Shown here: one piece after another, positions 8,258 to 17,517 of the stretch
Layout of the letters: each line of letters begins with the position of its first letter
Position numbering within the stretch: the stretch's first letter is position 1
Assembly (NCBI RefSeq): GCF_003762905.1
Contig: NZ_RJKS01000007.1
Coordinates: 34,436 to 98,435, forward strand
Source: Curtobacterium sp. ZW137
GTDB taxonomy: Bacteria > Actinomycetota > Actinomycetes > Actinomycetales > Microbacteriaceae
Length of the DNA: 64,000 nt
Direction of reading: 5' to 3'
Notes under the pieces: generated by a model
The model's database searches: none
Told to the model about the DNA's origin: nothing
Seen by the model: the letters and a program-made list of their open reading frames with translations, nothing else
Program-made: the position numbers and the translations under genes

Positions 8258-9697
8258 ATGACAGCGACGTCAGAACCCCAGTCCCCGCCGACCACGACCC
8301 CTGACCCGACGGGCCGGATCTCCTTCGGCCGGCTGCTCGCGTGGTCGTCCTCGCACGCGTCGCAGGCCGGGTCCGTGATCGTCCTGACGTACTTCACGAT
8401 CTACTGCACGGACACGCTCGGGCTCGCCCCCGCCGTGGTCGGCGGGCTCCTCCTCGCGAGCAAGCTCGTCGACGCGGTCGGGGTCCTCTTCGCCGGCTGG
8501 CTCGTCGACGCGTCCCCGGAGACCCGGTGGGGCAAAGCACGTCCCTACGACCTCGCGATCATCGGGATCTGGGTCTTCACCGCCGTGCTCTTCTCCACTC
8601 CCGGCGGGCTCGGCGAGGTCGCCGAGTACGCGTGGGTGTTCGTCAGCTACCTGCTCGTGACCGCGGTCTTCTCCCCGCTCTTCCTCGCGAACCAGCCGCT
8701 CTACCTCGCGCGGGCCTTCGCGAACCGGGACGCGTACACGAAGGCATCCTCGGCGTCCGGCATCGTCATCGGCGTGATCAGCCTCGTCGTGGGCATCGTC
8801 TTCCCCGTGCTCGTGGGGCAGGCGGGCAAGTCCACGACCGCGTGGTCGCACATGATCCTGGTGTTCGCGGTCCCGCTGGCGCTCATCGGCCTCATCCGGT
8901 TCTGCACCGTGCGGGAGACCCACCAGCCGAACCCGGCGGAGGCGCAGCGGGCGACGCTCCGCGACATCATGACGGTCCTGAAGAGCAACCCGTACCTGTG
9001 GAGCGTCTCGGGGATCCAGTTCGTCATCGCCGTGCTCGGCAACTTCGGCGCCCTGGCCTACTACTACCGCTACGTCGTCGGCAACGTCGGACTCCTGGGC
9101 ATCGCCGGTGCGCTGGCGATCCTCATCCTGCCCGTGATGCTGTTCTTCCCCCGGATCATCAAGCGGTACTCCATCTCCGCGATCATCATGGTGTCGTCCG
9201 TGCTCGGGGCCATCGGGTTCGCGATGTACTCCTTCGCCGGGGCGAACATCCCGCTGCTGCTCGTCGCCGCACTGTTCACCGCCGCGGGCAGCACACCGAT
9301 CGCCTTCCTGCTCCCGGTGCTCGTGATCGACAACGCGACGTACAACGAGTCGAAGGGGAACCGACGTCTCGAGAGCGTGGGCGGGGGCGTCACCAGCTTC
9401 GCGCAGAACCTCGGTGTCGGCGTCGCCGCGGGGATCGGCGGCATCGTGCTCTCGATCGCCGGGTACGACGGCACCCGCGCGGTGCAGACGCCGTCGGCGA
9501 CGCTCGGGATCATCGCCGTGAACAGCTGGCTGCCGGCCGCGCTGTCGATCGTGGCCGCGGTCATCGCCTGGCGGTACCAGCGGTTCGAACGGGACCTGCC
9601 GGCGATCACCGCCTCGGTGATGGTGCAGCGCGAGCGGGCGGCGAAGGGCACGGCATCGGGAGACGACACCGGTGACGGCCCTACGGTGATGCGATGA
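8258..9697 (+). CDS. GPH-family cation symporter (MFS-like transporter)
   Basis: 479 residues from ATG 8258, chosen because TGGAGGAG lies seven bases upstream. About 12 membrane segments. Family signatures of glycoside-pentoside-hexuronide:cation symporters are visible: ETRWGKARPYD in the loop after the second segment, and VIDNATYNESKGNRR in the central region. Probably imports a sugar or glycoside-like compound with Na+ or H+. It overlaps the following tetR by 4 nt (ATGA) and so belongs to one operon with it and, 49 nt later, the large hydrolase, suggesting the transporter feeds that enzyme. Confidence 0.85.
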   Translation: MTATSEPQSPPTTTPDPTGRISFGRLLAWSSSHASQAGSVIVLTYFTIYCTDTLGLAPAVVGGLLLASKLVDAVGVLFAGWLVDASPETRWGKARPYDLAIIGIWVFTAVLFSTPGGLGEVAEYAWVFVSYLLVTAVFSPLFLANQPLYLARAFANRDAYTKASSASGIVIGVISLVVGIVFPVLVGQAGKSTTAWSHMILVFAVPLALIGLIRFCTVRETHQPNPAEAQRATLRDIMTVLKSNPYLWSVSGIQFVIAVLGNFGALAYYYRYVVGNVGLLGIAGALAILILPVMLFFPRIIKRYSISAIIMVSSVLGAIGFAMYSFAGANIPLLLVAALFTAAGSTPIAFLLPVLVIDNATYNESKGNRRLESVGGGVTSFAQNLGVGVAAGIGGIVLSIAGYDGTRAVQTPSATLGIIAVNSWLPAALSIVAAVIAWRYQRFERDLPAITASVMVQRERAAKGTASGDDTGDGPTVMR

Positions 9698-10359
9698 CCA
9701 CCACCGAAGGCACCCGGAACAAGCGCGGCCCCTACGCCCGGTCGCAGCAACGCCGCGAGACCATCGCGCGTGCCGTCCTCGACATCGTCGACGAACTCGG
9801 CCACGAGAAGGTCACCACGGCCCTGGTCGCCGAGCGGTCCGGCACCAACGAGGCGACCCTGCTGTACCACTTCCCGACGAAGGACCACCTCGTCATCGCC
9901 GCCCTCGAGCTCTCCGACTCGCTCGCGGCGCACCGGGACCCGACGACCGGCGCCAGCGCCCTCGCCACGGACCTCGACCTCGACGGCCTCCGCGAGGTGG
10001 CGAACGCCCGGACGCAGACCGAGCTGCACCGACGACGCCTCTACCAGGTGATCAAGGGGCAGGCCGTGTCCGAGGACCACCCGGCGGCCGAGTACATCGC
10101 GCACCGGACCGCGGCGGCCATCGAGCTGTGGACCGCGGTCGTCGAACAGCAGCAGCGGAGCGGCCTCGCGCACCCGTCCCTCGACCCGGCAGCGGTCGGG
10201 CGCCAGGTCTTCGCCCTCTGGGAGGGACTGGCGACGATGAACGCGGTCGACCCCGACCTCGACATCGGCGAGATGCTCCTCGACGGCATCCGCCGGCTCA
10301 CCGGCCGGAACTGGACCGAGATGATCGCGACCATGACCACCCCGACGGCCGGGCTCTGA
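9694..10359 (+). CDS. TetR-family transcriptional regulator
   Basis: 221 residues. N-terminal helix-turn-helix: RRETIARAVLDIVDELGHEKVTTALVAERSGTNEAT... then LYHFPTKDHLVIAALE, the classic TetR recognition helix and tail (residues ~15-65). The C-terminal part is the variable ligand-binding region. ATG overlaps the transporter stop, so it is translationally coupled and probably represses its own operon; the ligand may be the transported substrate. Confidence 0.92.
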   Translation: MTTTEGTRNKRGPYARSQQRRETIARAVLDIVDELGHEKVTTALVAERSGTNEATLLYHFPTKDHLVIAALELSDSLAAHRDPTTGASALATDLDLDGLREVANARTQTELHRRRLYQVIKGQAVSEDHPAAEYIAHRTAAAIELWTAVVEQQQRSGLAHPSLDPAAVGRQVFALWEGLATMNAVDPDLDIGEMLLDGIRRLTGRNWTEMIATMTTPTAGL

Positions 10360-10408
10360 CCCGCCACCCCACGACGTCGCCCCACCCGGTGGAGCGAGGA
10401 GGAGCACC

Positions 10409-12451
10409 ATGACCGACACGACGCAGGTGTCCGACCCGACCGACATCCCCTTCGCGGACACCGCCGCGCGCCCCTGGACGGACGTGGACGAGTGGCGTGA
10501 CGAACCGGTCCGGCACCGCTACGTCCACGGCGGCTTCACGGGCACCGACACGCGCTTCTCGTTCTACTTCCCGCCCGCCGAGCAGTACCAGGGGCGCTTC
10601 TTCCAGCACGTCACGCCGCGCCCCCTGTCGGAGGACCTCGCGCAGCAGGCGTCCGGACAGGCCGACAAGATCGGCTTCGCTGCCGCGAGCGGCGCGTACT
10701 TCGTCGAGACCAACGGCGGTGGCGAGGCGGCCGGGGACCCGATGTCCGGGGTCGACCCGCGGATCGGCGCCTACGAGGCCAACGCCGCGGCCGCCCGGTA
10801 CTCGCGCGTCGTCGCCGAGGAGGTCTACGGACCGCACCGTCCGTTCGGCTACGCGTACGGCGGCAGCGGCGGCGCGTACCGGACGATCGGCGCCGCGGAG
10901 AACACGACGGGGGTCTGGGACGGCTACGTGCCCTACGTCGTCGGGAGTCCGATGGCGATCCCGAACGTCTTCACGGTGCGGATGCACGCGCAGCGGATCC
11001 TGCACGACGCCTTCCCGGCGATCGTCGACGCGTACGACGCCGGCAGCGACCGCGCACCGGCCGAGCTGCTCGCCGACGTGCTGACCGAGGCGCAGGCCGC
11101 GGCGCTCGCCGAGGTGACACGGATGGGCTTCCCGCCGCGCGCCTGGTTCGCGTGGGGGACCCTGGGGACGCACGCGTTCAGCGCGCTCTACCCGGGCATC
11201 GTGATGGCCGACCCGGCGTACTTCGACCACGACTTCTGGAACGTCGACGGCTACCTCGGCGCCGACCCCGACGACCCGATCCACGCGGAGCGCACCCTCG
11301 TGGAGACGTCGGTCGCGGCCCTGCTGTCCACCGCGGACGCCGTGGCCGCGGGCCTCGTCCCGGACCGGTCGGCGTTCACCGGTGTCGGTGGGGTCGAACC
11401 GGTCTACGACGAGGTCCGCGCGACGGACGTGGCGGCGTTCACGCTGGGTCACACCCTCGACCACGACGTCGCCGGAGCGGAACTGCAGGTCCTCACGGGT
11501 GCAGCGGCCGGCGCGCGGATCCGGCTCAGCGGCACCACCGGCGACGCGGCGGTCATCGACCTCGACAACGACCCCGAGACGGTCGGCCGCATCGCCGTCG
11601 GCGACCGGGTCCGGGTCGACAACGCGAACTTCCTCGCCGCGCAGACCTACCACCGGCACCAGGTCCCCGACGCCTCGTACGCCGTGTGGGACCAGTTCCG
11701 CGACGCCGACGGCCGGCCCGGCTCGCCGCAGCGGCCCTTCCTCCTCGGACCCCTGTTCGCGGCCAGTGCGTCCGGGACCGTGCAGACCGGCCGGATCAGC
11801 GACAAGACGATCGTCGTCGCGTGCCTGCTCGACCGCGAGGCGTTCGCGTGGCAGGCGGACTGGTACCGCTCGCGGGTCGTCGAGCACCTCGGCGACGCCG
11901 CCGACGACACGTTCCGGCTCTGGTACGTCGACAACGCCCTGCACGGCGACGACGAGCACCAGGAGTTCCCGACGCGCACCGTGAGCTACCTCGGTGTCCT
12001 GCAGCAGGCCCTCCGAGCCCTCGCGCGCTGGGTCGAGGACGGCGTCGCTCCTGCCGCCTCCACGCGGTACGACGTCGTCGACGGGCAGGTCGTCGTCCCG
12101 CCGACGGCGTCCGAGCGAGCCGGTGTCCAGCCGGTCGTGGACCTGTCGTCCGACGGTTCCCGTCGCTTCGCCGCGCGGGTCGGCGAAGCGGTCGCGATCA
12201 CCGCATCGGCGACCGTTCCGACCGCAGGCGGCGAGGTCGTCGCGCTCGAGTGGCACGACGGCCAGCACGAGGGCTACGTCGCGGAGCCGGTGACCCCGGC
12301 CCGGCGCGTCACCGCGACGCGGCACGTCGTCTTCGACGAGCCCGGGACGTACTTCGTCACGGCGCGGGTGACCGCGCAGCCGACCACGGCGTCCGGCACC
12401 GCGCACGAGCTCGTCCAGGACCTCGATCGTGTGCGGGTGGTGGTCAGCTGA
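10409..12451 (+). CDS. Large alpha/beta-hydrolase-like protein
   Basis: 680 residues, start supported by GGAGGAG eight bases upstream. GYAYGGSGGAYRT (about residues 148-160) contains a G-x-S-x-G nucleophile elbow, with a preceding FxYFPPAEQYQGRFFQHVTP segment typical of tannase/feruloyl-esterase-like and related large hydrolases. Residues ~345-410 form an inserted beta domain, and the last ~100 residues (EAVAITASATVPTAGGEV...YFVTARVTAQ) look like an immunoglobulin-like fold. No signal peptide, so cytoplasmic. It ends an operon with a symporter and TetR regulator. Ester or glycoside-ester hydrolysis is inferred; the exact family is uncertain. Confidence 0.65.
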   Translation: MTDTTQVSDPTDIPFADTAARPWTDVDEWRDEPVRHRYVHGGFTGTDTRFSFYFPPAEQYQGRFFQHVTPRPLSEDLAQQASGQADKIGFAAASGAYFVETNGGGEAAGDPMSGVDPRIGAYEANAAAARYSRVVAEEVYGPHRPFGYAYGGSGGAYRTIGAAENTTGVWDGYVPYVVGSPMAIPNVFTVRMHAQRILHDAFPAIVDAYDAGSDRAPAELLADVLTEAQAAALAEVTRMGFPPRAWFAWGTLGTHAFSALYPGIVMADPAYFDHDFWNVDGYLGADPDDPIHAERTLVETSVAALLSTADAVAAGLVPDRSAFTGVGGVEPVYDEVRATDVAAFTLGHTLDHDVAGAELQVLTGAAAGARIRLSGTTGDAAVIDLDNDPETVGRIAVGDRVRVDNANFLAAQTYHRHQVPDASYAVWDQFRDADGRPGSPQRPFLLGPLFAASASGTVQTGRISDKTIVVACLLDREAFAWQADWYRSRVVEHLGDAADDTFRLWYVDNALHGDDEHQEFPTRTVSYLGVLQQALRALARWVEDGVAPAASTRYDVVDGQVVVPPTASERAGVQPVVDLSSDGSRRFAARVGEAVAITASATVPTAGGEVVALEWHDGQHEGYVAEPVTPARRVTATRHVVFDEPGTYFVTARVTAQPTTASGTAHELVQDLDRVRVVVS

Positions 12452-12458
12452 CGGAGGG

Positions 12459-13691
12459 TCAGACGGTCGACTCCCGCTCCGCCAGCTGCGCGACCACGTC
12501 CGCCTCGGACCGTGCCGCCCGCGCGAGCCGTCGCGCCACCGGGCGACGCAGCACGACGGCGAGCACCGCGCCCGCGACGAGGGGGAGGGTCATCGTCTGC
12601 CACATCGCCGGGTACCCGGCGGACTGCGCGATCGCACCGCCGGCGATCGGGCCGGCGAAGTCGCCGGCGTCGCTGCCGAGGAACGTGGTGCAGCTCGCGG
12701 CCCCGCGGCGGTCAGCCGGCACCATCTTCATCGCCATGCCCTCGATGAGGGGCTGGCACGACCCGTACCCGAAGCCGAGCAGGACGGCGGCGAGGAGGAA
12801 CACGGGGAGTGTGTGCGCGGTGCTGATCACCAGGAGCGACGCGGCGAACAGGCCGAAGAACACCGCGAGCACCCCGTAGCCGAATCGGTCGGCGAGTCGG
12901 CCGGCGAGCGGGCGTGAGACGAAGAGGGTCAGCGCGTCGACGGTGAAGAACAGCGCGATGTGCGCACCCGCCCCCTGCCGTTCGGCGAAGAGCGCGAGGA
13001 ACGGGTTGACGAGGCTGTAGGACCCCACGAGCAGGAAGAACAACAGCGCCGGGATGGCGACCTCGGGCGCGAAGACGTTCCGGGGCGTGATCCGGAACGG
13101 TCGACGCGGCACGGAGGGCGCGCGGACACGGGTGACGAGCGCGGCGGCCACGAGCAGCACGCCCCCGGCGACGAGGAAGAGCGTCCGGTAGCCGAAGGCC
13201 GCTGAGACGCCGAGGGAGATGTTCGGGCCGATCACCTGGGCGAGCGCCGGGGCGAGCGAGAACACCCCGATGCCGATGCCGAGCCGTTCGCGGGGGAGCA
13301 GGTCGGCCGCGAAGGCGATGCAGCACGTGGCGGTGAAGGCCTGACCGGCACCCTGGACGAGCCGGAAGACGATGAGCGGCGGTACGGAGTCGGACAGTCC
13401 GTAGCCGAACATCGCGATGGCGATCGCGCCCGCGGCGCCCATCAGCACGTACTTGCGGTCGAAGCTGTCGATCGCCGGGGCGGACACACACTTGAACACG
13501 ATCGCGGTGACCGCGAACGCGCTGCTCACGATGCCGATGACGCTCGGCGTGGCACCGAGCGAGTCGGTGTACTTCCCGATGAGCACGTTGCTCATCGTCA
13601 GCCCGAGCGAGATGAGGGCGTACGACGCGAACAGGCACGCGAACCCCGCGGTCCACACACGCTGTGGTGGCGCGGTACCCGGCTGCTGCAT
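12459..13691 (-). CDS. MFS transporter (paralogue A)
   Basis: 410 residues with about 12 membrane segments. The loop after TM2 and the GRLADRFGYG motif are MFS-typical. Over the whole length it aligns closely with the MFS protein at 14574-15824; both share SNVLIGKYTDSLGAT, GIVSSAFA, FRLVQGAGQAF-type and ADLLPRER-type segments. GGGAGG precedes the ATG at a good distance. Divergent from the GntR regulator, with palindromes in the shared intergenic region. Uptake or efflux of a small organic acid or ester is plausible; substrate unknown. Confidence 0.88.
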   Translation of the reverse strand: MQQPGTAPPQRVWTAGFACLFASYALISLGLTMSNVLIGKYTDSLGATPSVIGIVSSAFAVTAIVFKCVSAPAIDSFDRKYVLMGAAGAIAIAMFGYGLSDSVPPLIVFRLVQGAGQAFTATCCIAFAADLLPRERLGIGIGVFSLAPALAQVIGPNISLGVSAAFGYRTLFLVAGGVLLVAAALVTRVRAPSVPRRPFRITPRNVFAPEVAIPALLFFLLVGSYSLVNPFLALFAERQGAGAHIALFFTVDALTLFVSRPLAGRLADRFGYGVLAVFFGLFAASLLVISTAHTLPVFLLAAVLLGFGYGSCQPLIEGMAMKMVPADRRGAASCTTFLGSDAGDFAGPIAGGAIAQSAGYPAMWQTMTLPLVAGAVLAVVLRRPVARRLARAARSEADVVAQLAERESTV

Positions 13692-13708
13692 CTCGACCTC
13701 CCTGTCGA

Positions 13709-13743
13709 GGATCGTGCACGTCGGTCAGGATCGTGCACGATCC
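13709..13743. promoter_or_regulatory. Tandem operator candidates for GntR regulator
   Basis: A perfect 16-bp palindrome GGATCGTGCACGATCC (13728-13743) and a partial copy GGATCGTGCACG (13709-13720), 19 bp apart, lie in the divergent region between MFS paralogue A and the GntR gene. The geometry fits cooperative binding that controls both directions. Confidence 0.6.
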
Positions 13744-13826
13744 AATGCATGAACTTAAAGCCGTCGGTCGTGCTCGTCAAGTCGACTTCGCACCGTGTCC
13801 GACGGGGTCTGCGCTATCGTGCTCGC

Positions 13827-14483
13827 GTGAGCAGTCGCGAGCCGGACAGCGAGAGCAAGGCGGATCTCGCCTACGCCCTCATCAAGCGTCGCATCATCGA
13901 CCGGACCTACGTGCCCGGGTACCGGATCGTCGTCGACCAGCTCGTCCGCGAGAGCGGCCTGAGCAACATCCCGCTGCGTGAGGCGATCCGTCGGCTCGAG
14001 GCCGAGGGGTGGATCGAGGTCGTCCGGAACGTCGGCGCGCGGGTCGCGCTCTTCGACGTGGAGGACCACCGGAACACCCTCGAACTGATCGCCCGGCTCG
14101 AGGGGTTCGCGACCGCGCTGGCGCAGCCGAACCTGACCGCTGCTGACATCGCGGCGGCTCGGGCGCTCGACCGGGAGATGGGGGAGGCGCTCGACGTCAT
14201 CGACCTCGACCGGTTCGGCCAGCTCAACCGTCGGTTCCACGCGCTCTTCCACGAGCGGAGCGGCGACGCCCACATCGCGTCGCTCCTGACGAGCGAGCTG
14301 CAGCGCTTCGACGTGATCCGCCGGAGTGTCAGTCACACCGTCCCCGGGCGGCACCGCGCCTCGATCGCCGAGCACGAGCGGCTCCTCGACCTCCTCGAGG
14401 CCGGCGCGAGCTCCGAGGCGATCGAGACGTGTGCTCGGCAGCACAAGCTGAACGGCCTGGACGTCCCGACGCCCGTCGCCTGA
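13827..14483 (+). CDS. GntR-family regulator (FCD type)
   Basis: 218 residues from GTG 13827; TATCGT at 13815-13820 sits six bases before this codon, favouring it over an ATG at 13749. The N-terminal winged helix (residues ~10-75) has VPGYRIVVDQLVRESGLSNIPLREAIRRLEAEGWIEVV. The C-terminal FCD ligand domain has the expected metal-ligand-like residues (LNRRFHALFHERSGD; EHERLLDLLEAG). It stands between two sister MFS transporters and upstream of a carboxylesterase, and probably controls all of them through the palindromes on either side. Confidence 0.92.
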   Translation: MSSREPDSESKADLAYALIKRRIIDRTYVPGYRIVVDQLVRESGLSNIPLREAIRRLEAEGWIEVVRNVGARVALFDVEDHRNTLELIARLEGFATALAQPNLTAADIAAARALDREMGEALDVIDLDRFGQLNRRFHALFHERSGDAHIASLLTSELQRFDVIRRSVSHTVPGRHRASIAEHERLLDLLEAGASSEAIETCARQHKLNGLDVPTPVA

Positions 14484-14490
14484 GCCCGGC

Positions 14491-14519
14491 TTGACGGCTC
14501 GGGTCTTCCTGCCTATCTT
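14491..14519 (+). promoter_or_regulatory. Promoter of MFS paralogue B / carboxylesterase operon
   Basis: TTGACG (14491-14496), 17-bp spacer, TATCTT (14514-14519), directly upstream of a palindromic operator. Confidence 0.75.
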
Positions 14520-14523
14520 CAAT

Positions 14524-14543
14524 CTCACACGATTTCGTGTGAG
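14524..14543. promoter_or_regulatory. Palindromic operator at +1
   Basis: CTCACACGATTTCGTGTGAG: perfect 9-bp inverted repeat with a 2-nt centre, placed immediately after the -10 element so that bound protein would block initiation. The adjacent GntR regulator is the natural candidate ligand, although the half-site differs from GGATCGTGCACGATCC upstream of that gene and shares mainly the CACGAT core. Confidence 0.65.
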
Positions 14544-14573
14544 TTACGACGACCAGGCGAAAGGCTCCCTCCA

Positions 14574-15824
14574 ATGGCGAAGGACATCATCGACGACGAA
14601 CACGGGCGACCGCCCGTCCCGGCCGCGACGGCCGAGGCGGACGCGTCCGTGGCGCAGGAACCCTCGAAGATCTGGAACCGTGCGTTCATCGCGATCTTCG
14701 CCACGAACGTGCTCGTGTCCATCGGGCTGCAGATGTCGAACGTGCTCATCGGCAAGTACACCGACTCCCTCGGCGCGACCGCCGCGGTCGTCGGCATCGT
14801 CTCCAGCGCCTTCGCCTGGTCGGCGATCGTGTTCAAGCTCGCCTCGGCACCGGCTCTCGACGCCTTCAACCGGAAGTTCATCGTCCTCGGCGCGATCATC
14901 GCGATCGGCATCGCGTTCCTCGGGTTCGGCATCTCGGGCAACGTCCCGGAGCTGATCACCTTCCGCCTGCTGCAGGGCGCCGGCCAGGCGTTCAGCACGA
15001 CGGCGTTCATCGCGATGGCGGCCGACGCGTTGCCGCGGGAGCGGATCGGTACCGGGCTCGGGTTCTTCACGCTCGGCGCCGGCATCGCGCAGATGGTCGG
15101 GCCGGTCATCTCGCTCAAGGTCGCGGCGGCGGGCTCCTACGACACGGCGTTCTTCATCGCCGCCGGGTTCGTTGGCCTCGGCGTCGTCATGTGCACCCAG
15201 ATCAAGCTCAAGTACAAGCGTCCGAAGGGGTTCAAGCTGTCGCCGAAGAACTTCTTCGCGAAGGAGGTCCTGCTCGCCGCGATCATCACCTTCTTCGTGT
15301 TCGCCTGCTACAGCCTGGTGAACCCGTTCCTGGCGATCTTCGCGGGCCAGCAGGGCATCGGCAGCAACATCTCCTTCTTCTTCACGATCTACGCCGGCGT
15401 GCTCTTCGTCTCCCGTCCGCTCGCCGGTCGCCTGGCGGACCGCTTCGGGTACCTCGTGCTCGTCCCGATGATGGTGCTCTTCATCGGCTCGTTCTTCCTC
15501 ATCAGCGTCTCGCACTCCCTGCTGGCGTTCCTCGTCGCGGCGGTCCTGTTCGGGTTCGGCTACGGCGGGTGCCAGCCGGTCCTGCAGTCGATGGCGATGA
15601 AGATGGTCCCCAGGGAACGACGCGGCGCGGGCAGCACCACGAACTTCCTCGGCAGCGACCTCGGCAACATCGTGGGACCGATCGTCGGCGGGTCGATCGC
15701 GACGACCTTCGGGTACAGCGCGATGTGGCAGGGCATGACCGTCGCGCTCGTGATCAGCGGCGTCCTCGTGGTCGTCCTCCGTCGCGCCATCGTGCGCCAG
15801 ATCGACAGCGTGGCCACGGCATGA
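14574..15824 (+). CDS. MFS transporter (paralogue B)
   Basis: 416 residues, about 12 membrane segments after a ~35-residue cytoplasmic N-terminus. Shares long stretches with MFS paralogue A (MSNVLIGKYTDSLGA, GIVSSAFAWSAIVFK, LAGRLADRFGY, FGFGYGGCQP). Its stop overlaps the carboxylesterase start (ATGA), so uptake and ester cleavage are translationally coupled. It is probably an importer of the esterase substrate. Confidence 0.9.
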   Translation: MAKDIIDDEHGRPPVPAATAEADASVAQEPSKIWNRAFIAIFATNVLVSIGLQMSNVLIGKYTDSLGATAAVVGIVSSAFAWSAIVFKLASAPALDAFNRKFIVLGAIIAIGIAFLGFGISGNVPELITFRLLQGAGQAFSTTAFIAMAADALPRERIGTGLGFFTLGAGIAQMVGPVISLKVAAAGSYDTAFFIAAGFVGLGVVMCTQIKLKYKRPKGFKLSPKNFFAKEVLLAAIITFFVFACYSLVNPFLAIFAGQQGIGSNISFFFTIYAGVLFVSRPLAGRLADRFGYLVLVPMMVLFIGSFFLISVSHSLLAFLVAAVLFGFGYGGCQPVLQSMAMKMVPRERRGAGSTTNFLGSDLGNIVGPIVGGSIATTFGYSAMWQGMTVALVISGVLVVVLRRAIVRQIDSVATA

Positions 15825-17428
15825 GCATCGACCAGCACACGACGACGACCGTCCCGACCGACGCCGGACTCATCGAGGGGACCACGGGCCGTCGCGACGA
15901 CGTGCACGTCTTCCGGGGGATCCCGTACGCCGCCCCGCCGGTCGGCGATCTCCGGTGGCGCGCCCCGCAGCCGCCGGCACCGTGGGACGGCGTCCGGCAG
16001 GCCACCCGGTTCGGGGCGATCAGCCCCCAGCCGGAGACTGCCGCGACCCGTGCGCTCGGGCTGGGGATGGACGAGGACTGCCTCACGCTGAACGTGTGGA
16101 CGCCGGTGTCGGGCGGCGACGAGCCGAAGCCGGTCCTGGTGTGGATCTACGGTGGCGGGTTCCAGGAGGGCAGCGCCGCCGACCCCCGGTTCGACGGCGA
16201 GAACCTCTCGCGTCGGGGTGTGGTCGTCGTGACGTTCAACTACCGGCTCGGTGCGCTCGGTTTCCTCGCGACACCGGAGCTGAGCGCGGAGTCCGGTCAC
16301 GACGCCTCCGGCAACTACGGTCTGCTCGACTGCGTCCGCGCCCTCGAGTGGGTCCGGGACAACGTCGCCGCGTTCGGCGGCGACCCCGGCCGTGTCACGA
16401 TCGCCGGGCAGTCCGCCGGGGCCGGCACGTGCAACTTCCTCGCGATGTCACCGCTGGCGACCGGCCTGTTCCACCGGGTGATCGCGCAGAGCCACGCCCG
16501 GCACGCGGGCGACACCGAGCTGCGGTACCTCTCGACCTCCTACCGCGGACGCGACGCCGCCGAGGCGCAGGGCGCGGCGTTCGTCGCGGCGCGCGGTGCG
16601 ACGGACCTCGACGCGATGCGCGCGCTGCCGTTCGACGACCTCGTCGACCGGGACCGTCTCGGCGACATGGACGTCGAGACCGGGAGCGACGCCCGCCCAC
16701 CGCTCTTCCGTCCCGTCGTCGACGGCTGGGTCCTGCCGCACGGCTACGCCGAGACGTACGCGCTCGGCGCCCAGAACCGGGTCGACTACATCGCCGGGAA
16801 CGACCTCGACGAGAGCGGCGCGATCCCCGAGGACGCGTTCGCCGCGACACGTGCGAAGGGGGAGCAGCCGTGGCGACCGGGTCGACCGCCGACCCACGTC
16901 ACCCTCGAGTCCTTCACCAGGGGCGCGCACGAGAAGTTCGGTCCGCTCGCCGACGAGTTCCTCGCGCTCTACCCCGCCACGGACGACGACGAGGCGGCCC
17001 TGGCGAGCAACGACGCGATCCACGACAACGCGACGGTGTCGACCTCCCTGTGGGGCACGACGTGGACCGCGGAGTGCGAGCGCCCGGTGCGGACGTACTT
17101 CTGGACGCACCGTCCGCCGTCGCCGTCCGGTGGCCCCCGTCGCGCCGGCCACGGTTCGGAGATCGACTTCGTGTTCGACAACCTCGACGTCGTCGACCTG
17201 GACTGGGACGACGACGACCGAGCGGTCGCGGCCAGGATGTCCGCGTACTGGGTGAACTACATCGCCACGGGCGACCCGAACGGTCCCGGCCTGCCGGCAT
17301 GGCCCGAGTACGCGGCCACTGTGCCGACGGTGATGGACCTCGGGACCGACTTCGCGATGCGTCCGGTCGCCACCCCGGAGCGGACGGCGTTCTGGGAACG
17401 CTTCTTCCGGACGCAGGTCGCGTGGTGA
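15821..17428 (+). CDS. Type-B carboxylesterase
   Basis: 535 residues from ATG 15821, overlapping the MFS stop. Type-B signatures: FRGIPYAAPPVGDLRW at ~31-46, EDCLTLNVW at 85-93, oxyanion-hole GGGF at 111-114, and the nucleophile elbow GQSAGAG with Ser198. A catalytic acid in the ~310 region and a His (GHGSEIDFVFDNL, ~435) complete the expected triad. No signal peptide; cytoplasmic. Operon position after a transporter suggests hydrolysis of an imported ester, possibly plant-derived. Confidence 0.92.
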   Translation: MSIDQHTTTTVPTDAGLIEGTTGRRDDVHVFRGIPYAAPPVGDLRWRAPQPPAPWDGVRQATRFGAISPQPETAATRALGLGMDEDCLTLNVWTPVSGGDEPKPVLVWIYGGGFQEGSAADPRFDGENLSRRGVVVVTFNYRLGALGFLATPELSAESGHDASGNYGLLDCVRALEWVRDNVAAFGGDPGRVTIAGQSAGAGTCNFLAMSPLATGLFHRVIAQSHARHAGDTELRYLSTSYRGRDAAEAQGAAFVAARGATDLDAMRALPFDDLVDRDRLGDMDVETGSDARPPLFRPVVDGWVLPHGYAETYALGAQNRVDYIAGNDLDESGAIPEDAFAATRAKGEQPWRPGRPPTHVTLESFTRGAHEKFGPLADEFLALYPATDDDEAALASNDAIHDNATVSTSLWGTTWTAECERPVRTYFWTHRPPSPSGGPRRAGHGSEIDFVFDNLDVVDLDWDDDDRAVAARMSAYWVNYIATGDPNGPGLPAWPEYAATVPTVMDLGTDFAMRPVATPERTAFWERFFRTQVAW

Positions 17429-17458
17429 TCGCTGCCGCGGCTCCGGAGCGCTGACGCG

Positions 17459-17502
17459 CGGACGGGAGGCCCGGTGCCGGCCGGCACCGTGCCTCCCGTC
17501 CG
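17459..17502. repeat. GGGAGGC intergenic inverted repeat, copy A
   Basis: 44-nt near-perfect palindrome with 22-nt arms (one C/A mismatch) between the convergent carboxylesterase and CPBP protease genes. Arms start CGGACGGGAGGC. A strong bidirectional terminator structure; near-identical copies at 20503-20546, 29492-29535 and 32403-32447. Confidence 0.85.
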
Positions 17503-17517
17503 TCGGATGACGACCGA

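Noticed and set aside
15191..17428. 745-residue reading of the carboxylesterase
   Set aside because: The first 210 residues overlap the MFS gene in another frame; ATG 15821 overlapping the MFS stop gives a normal-length enzyme.
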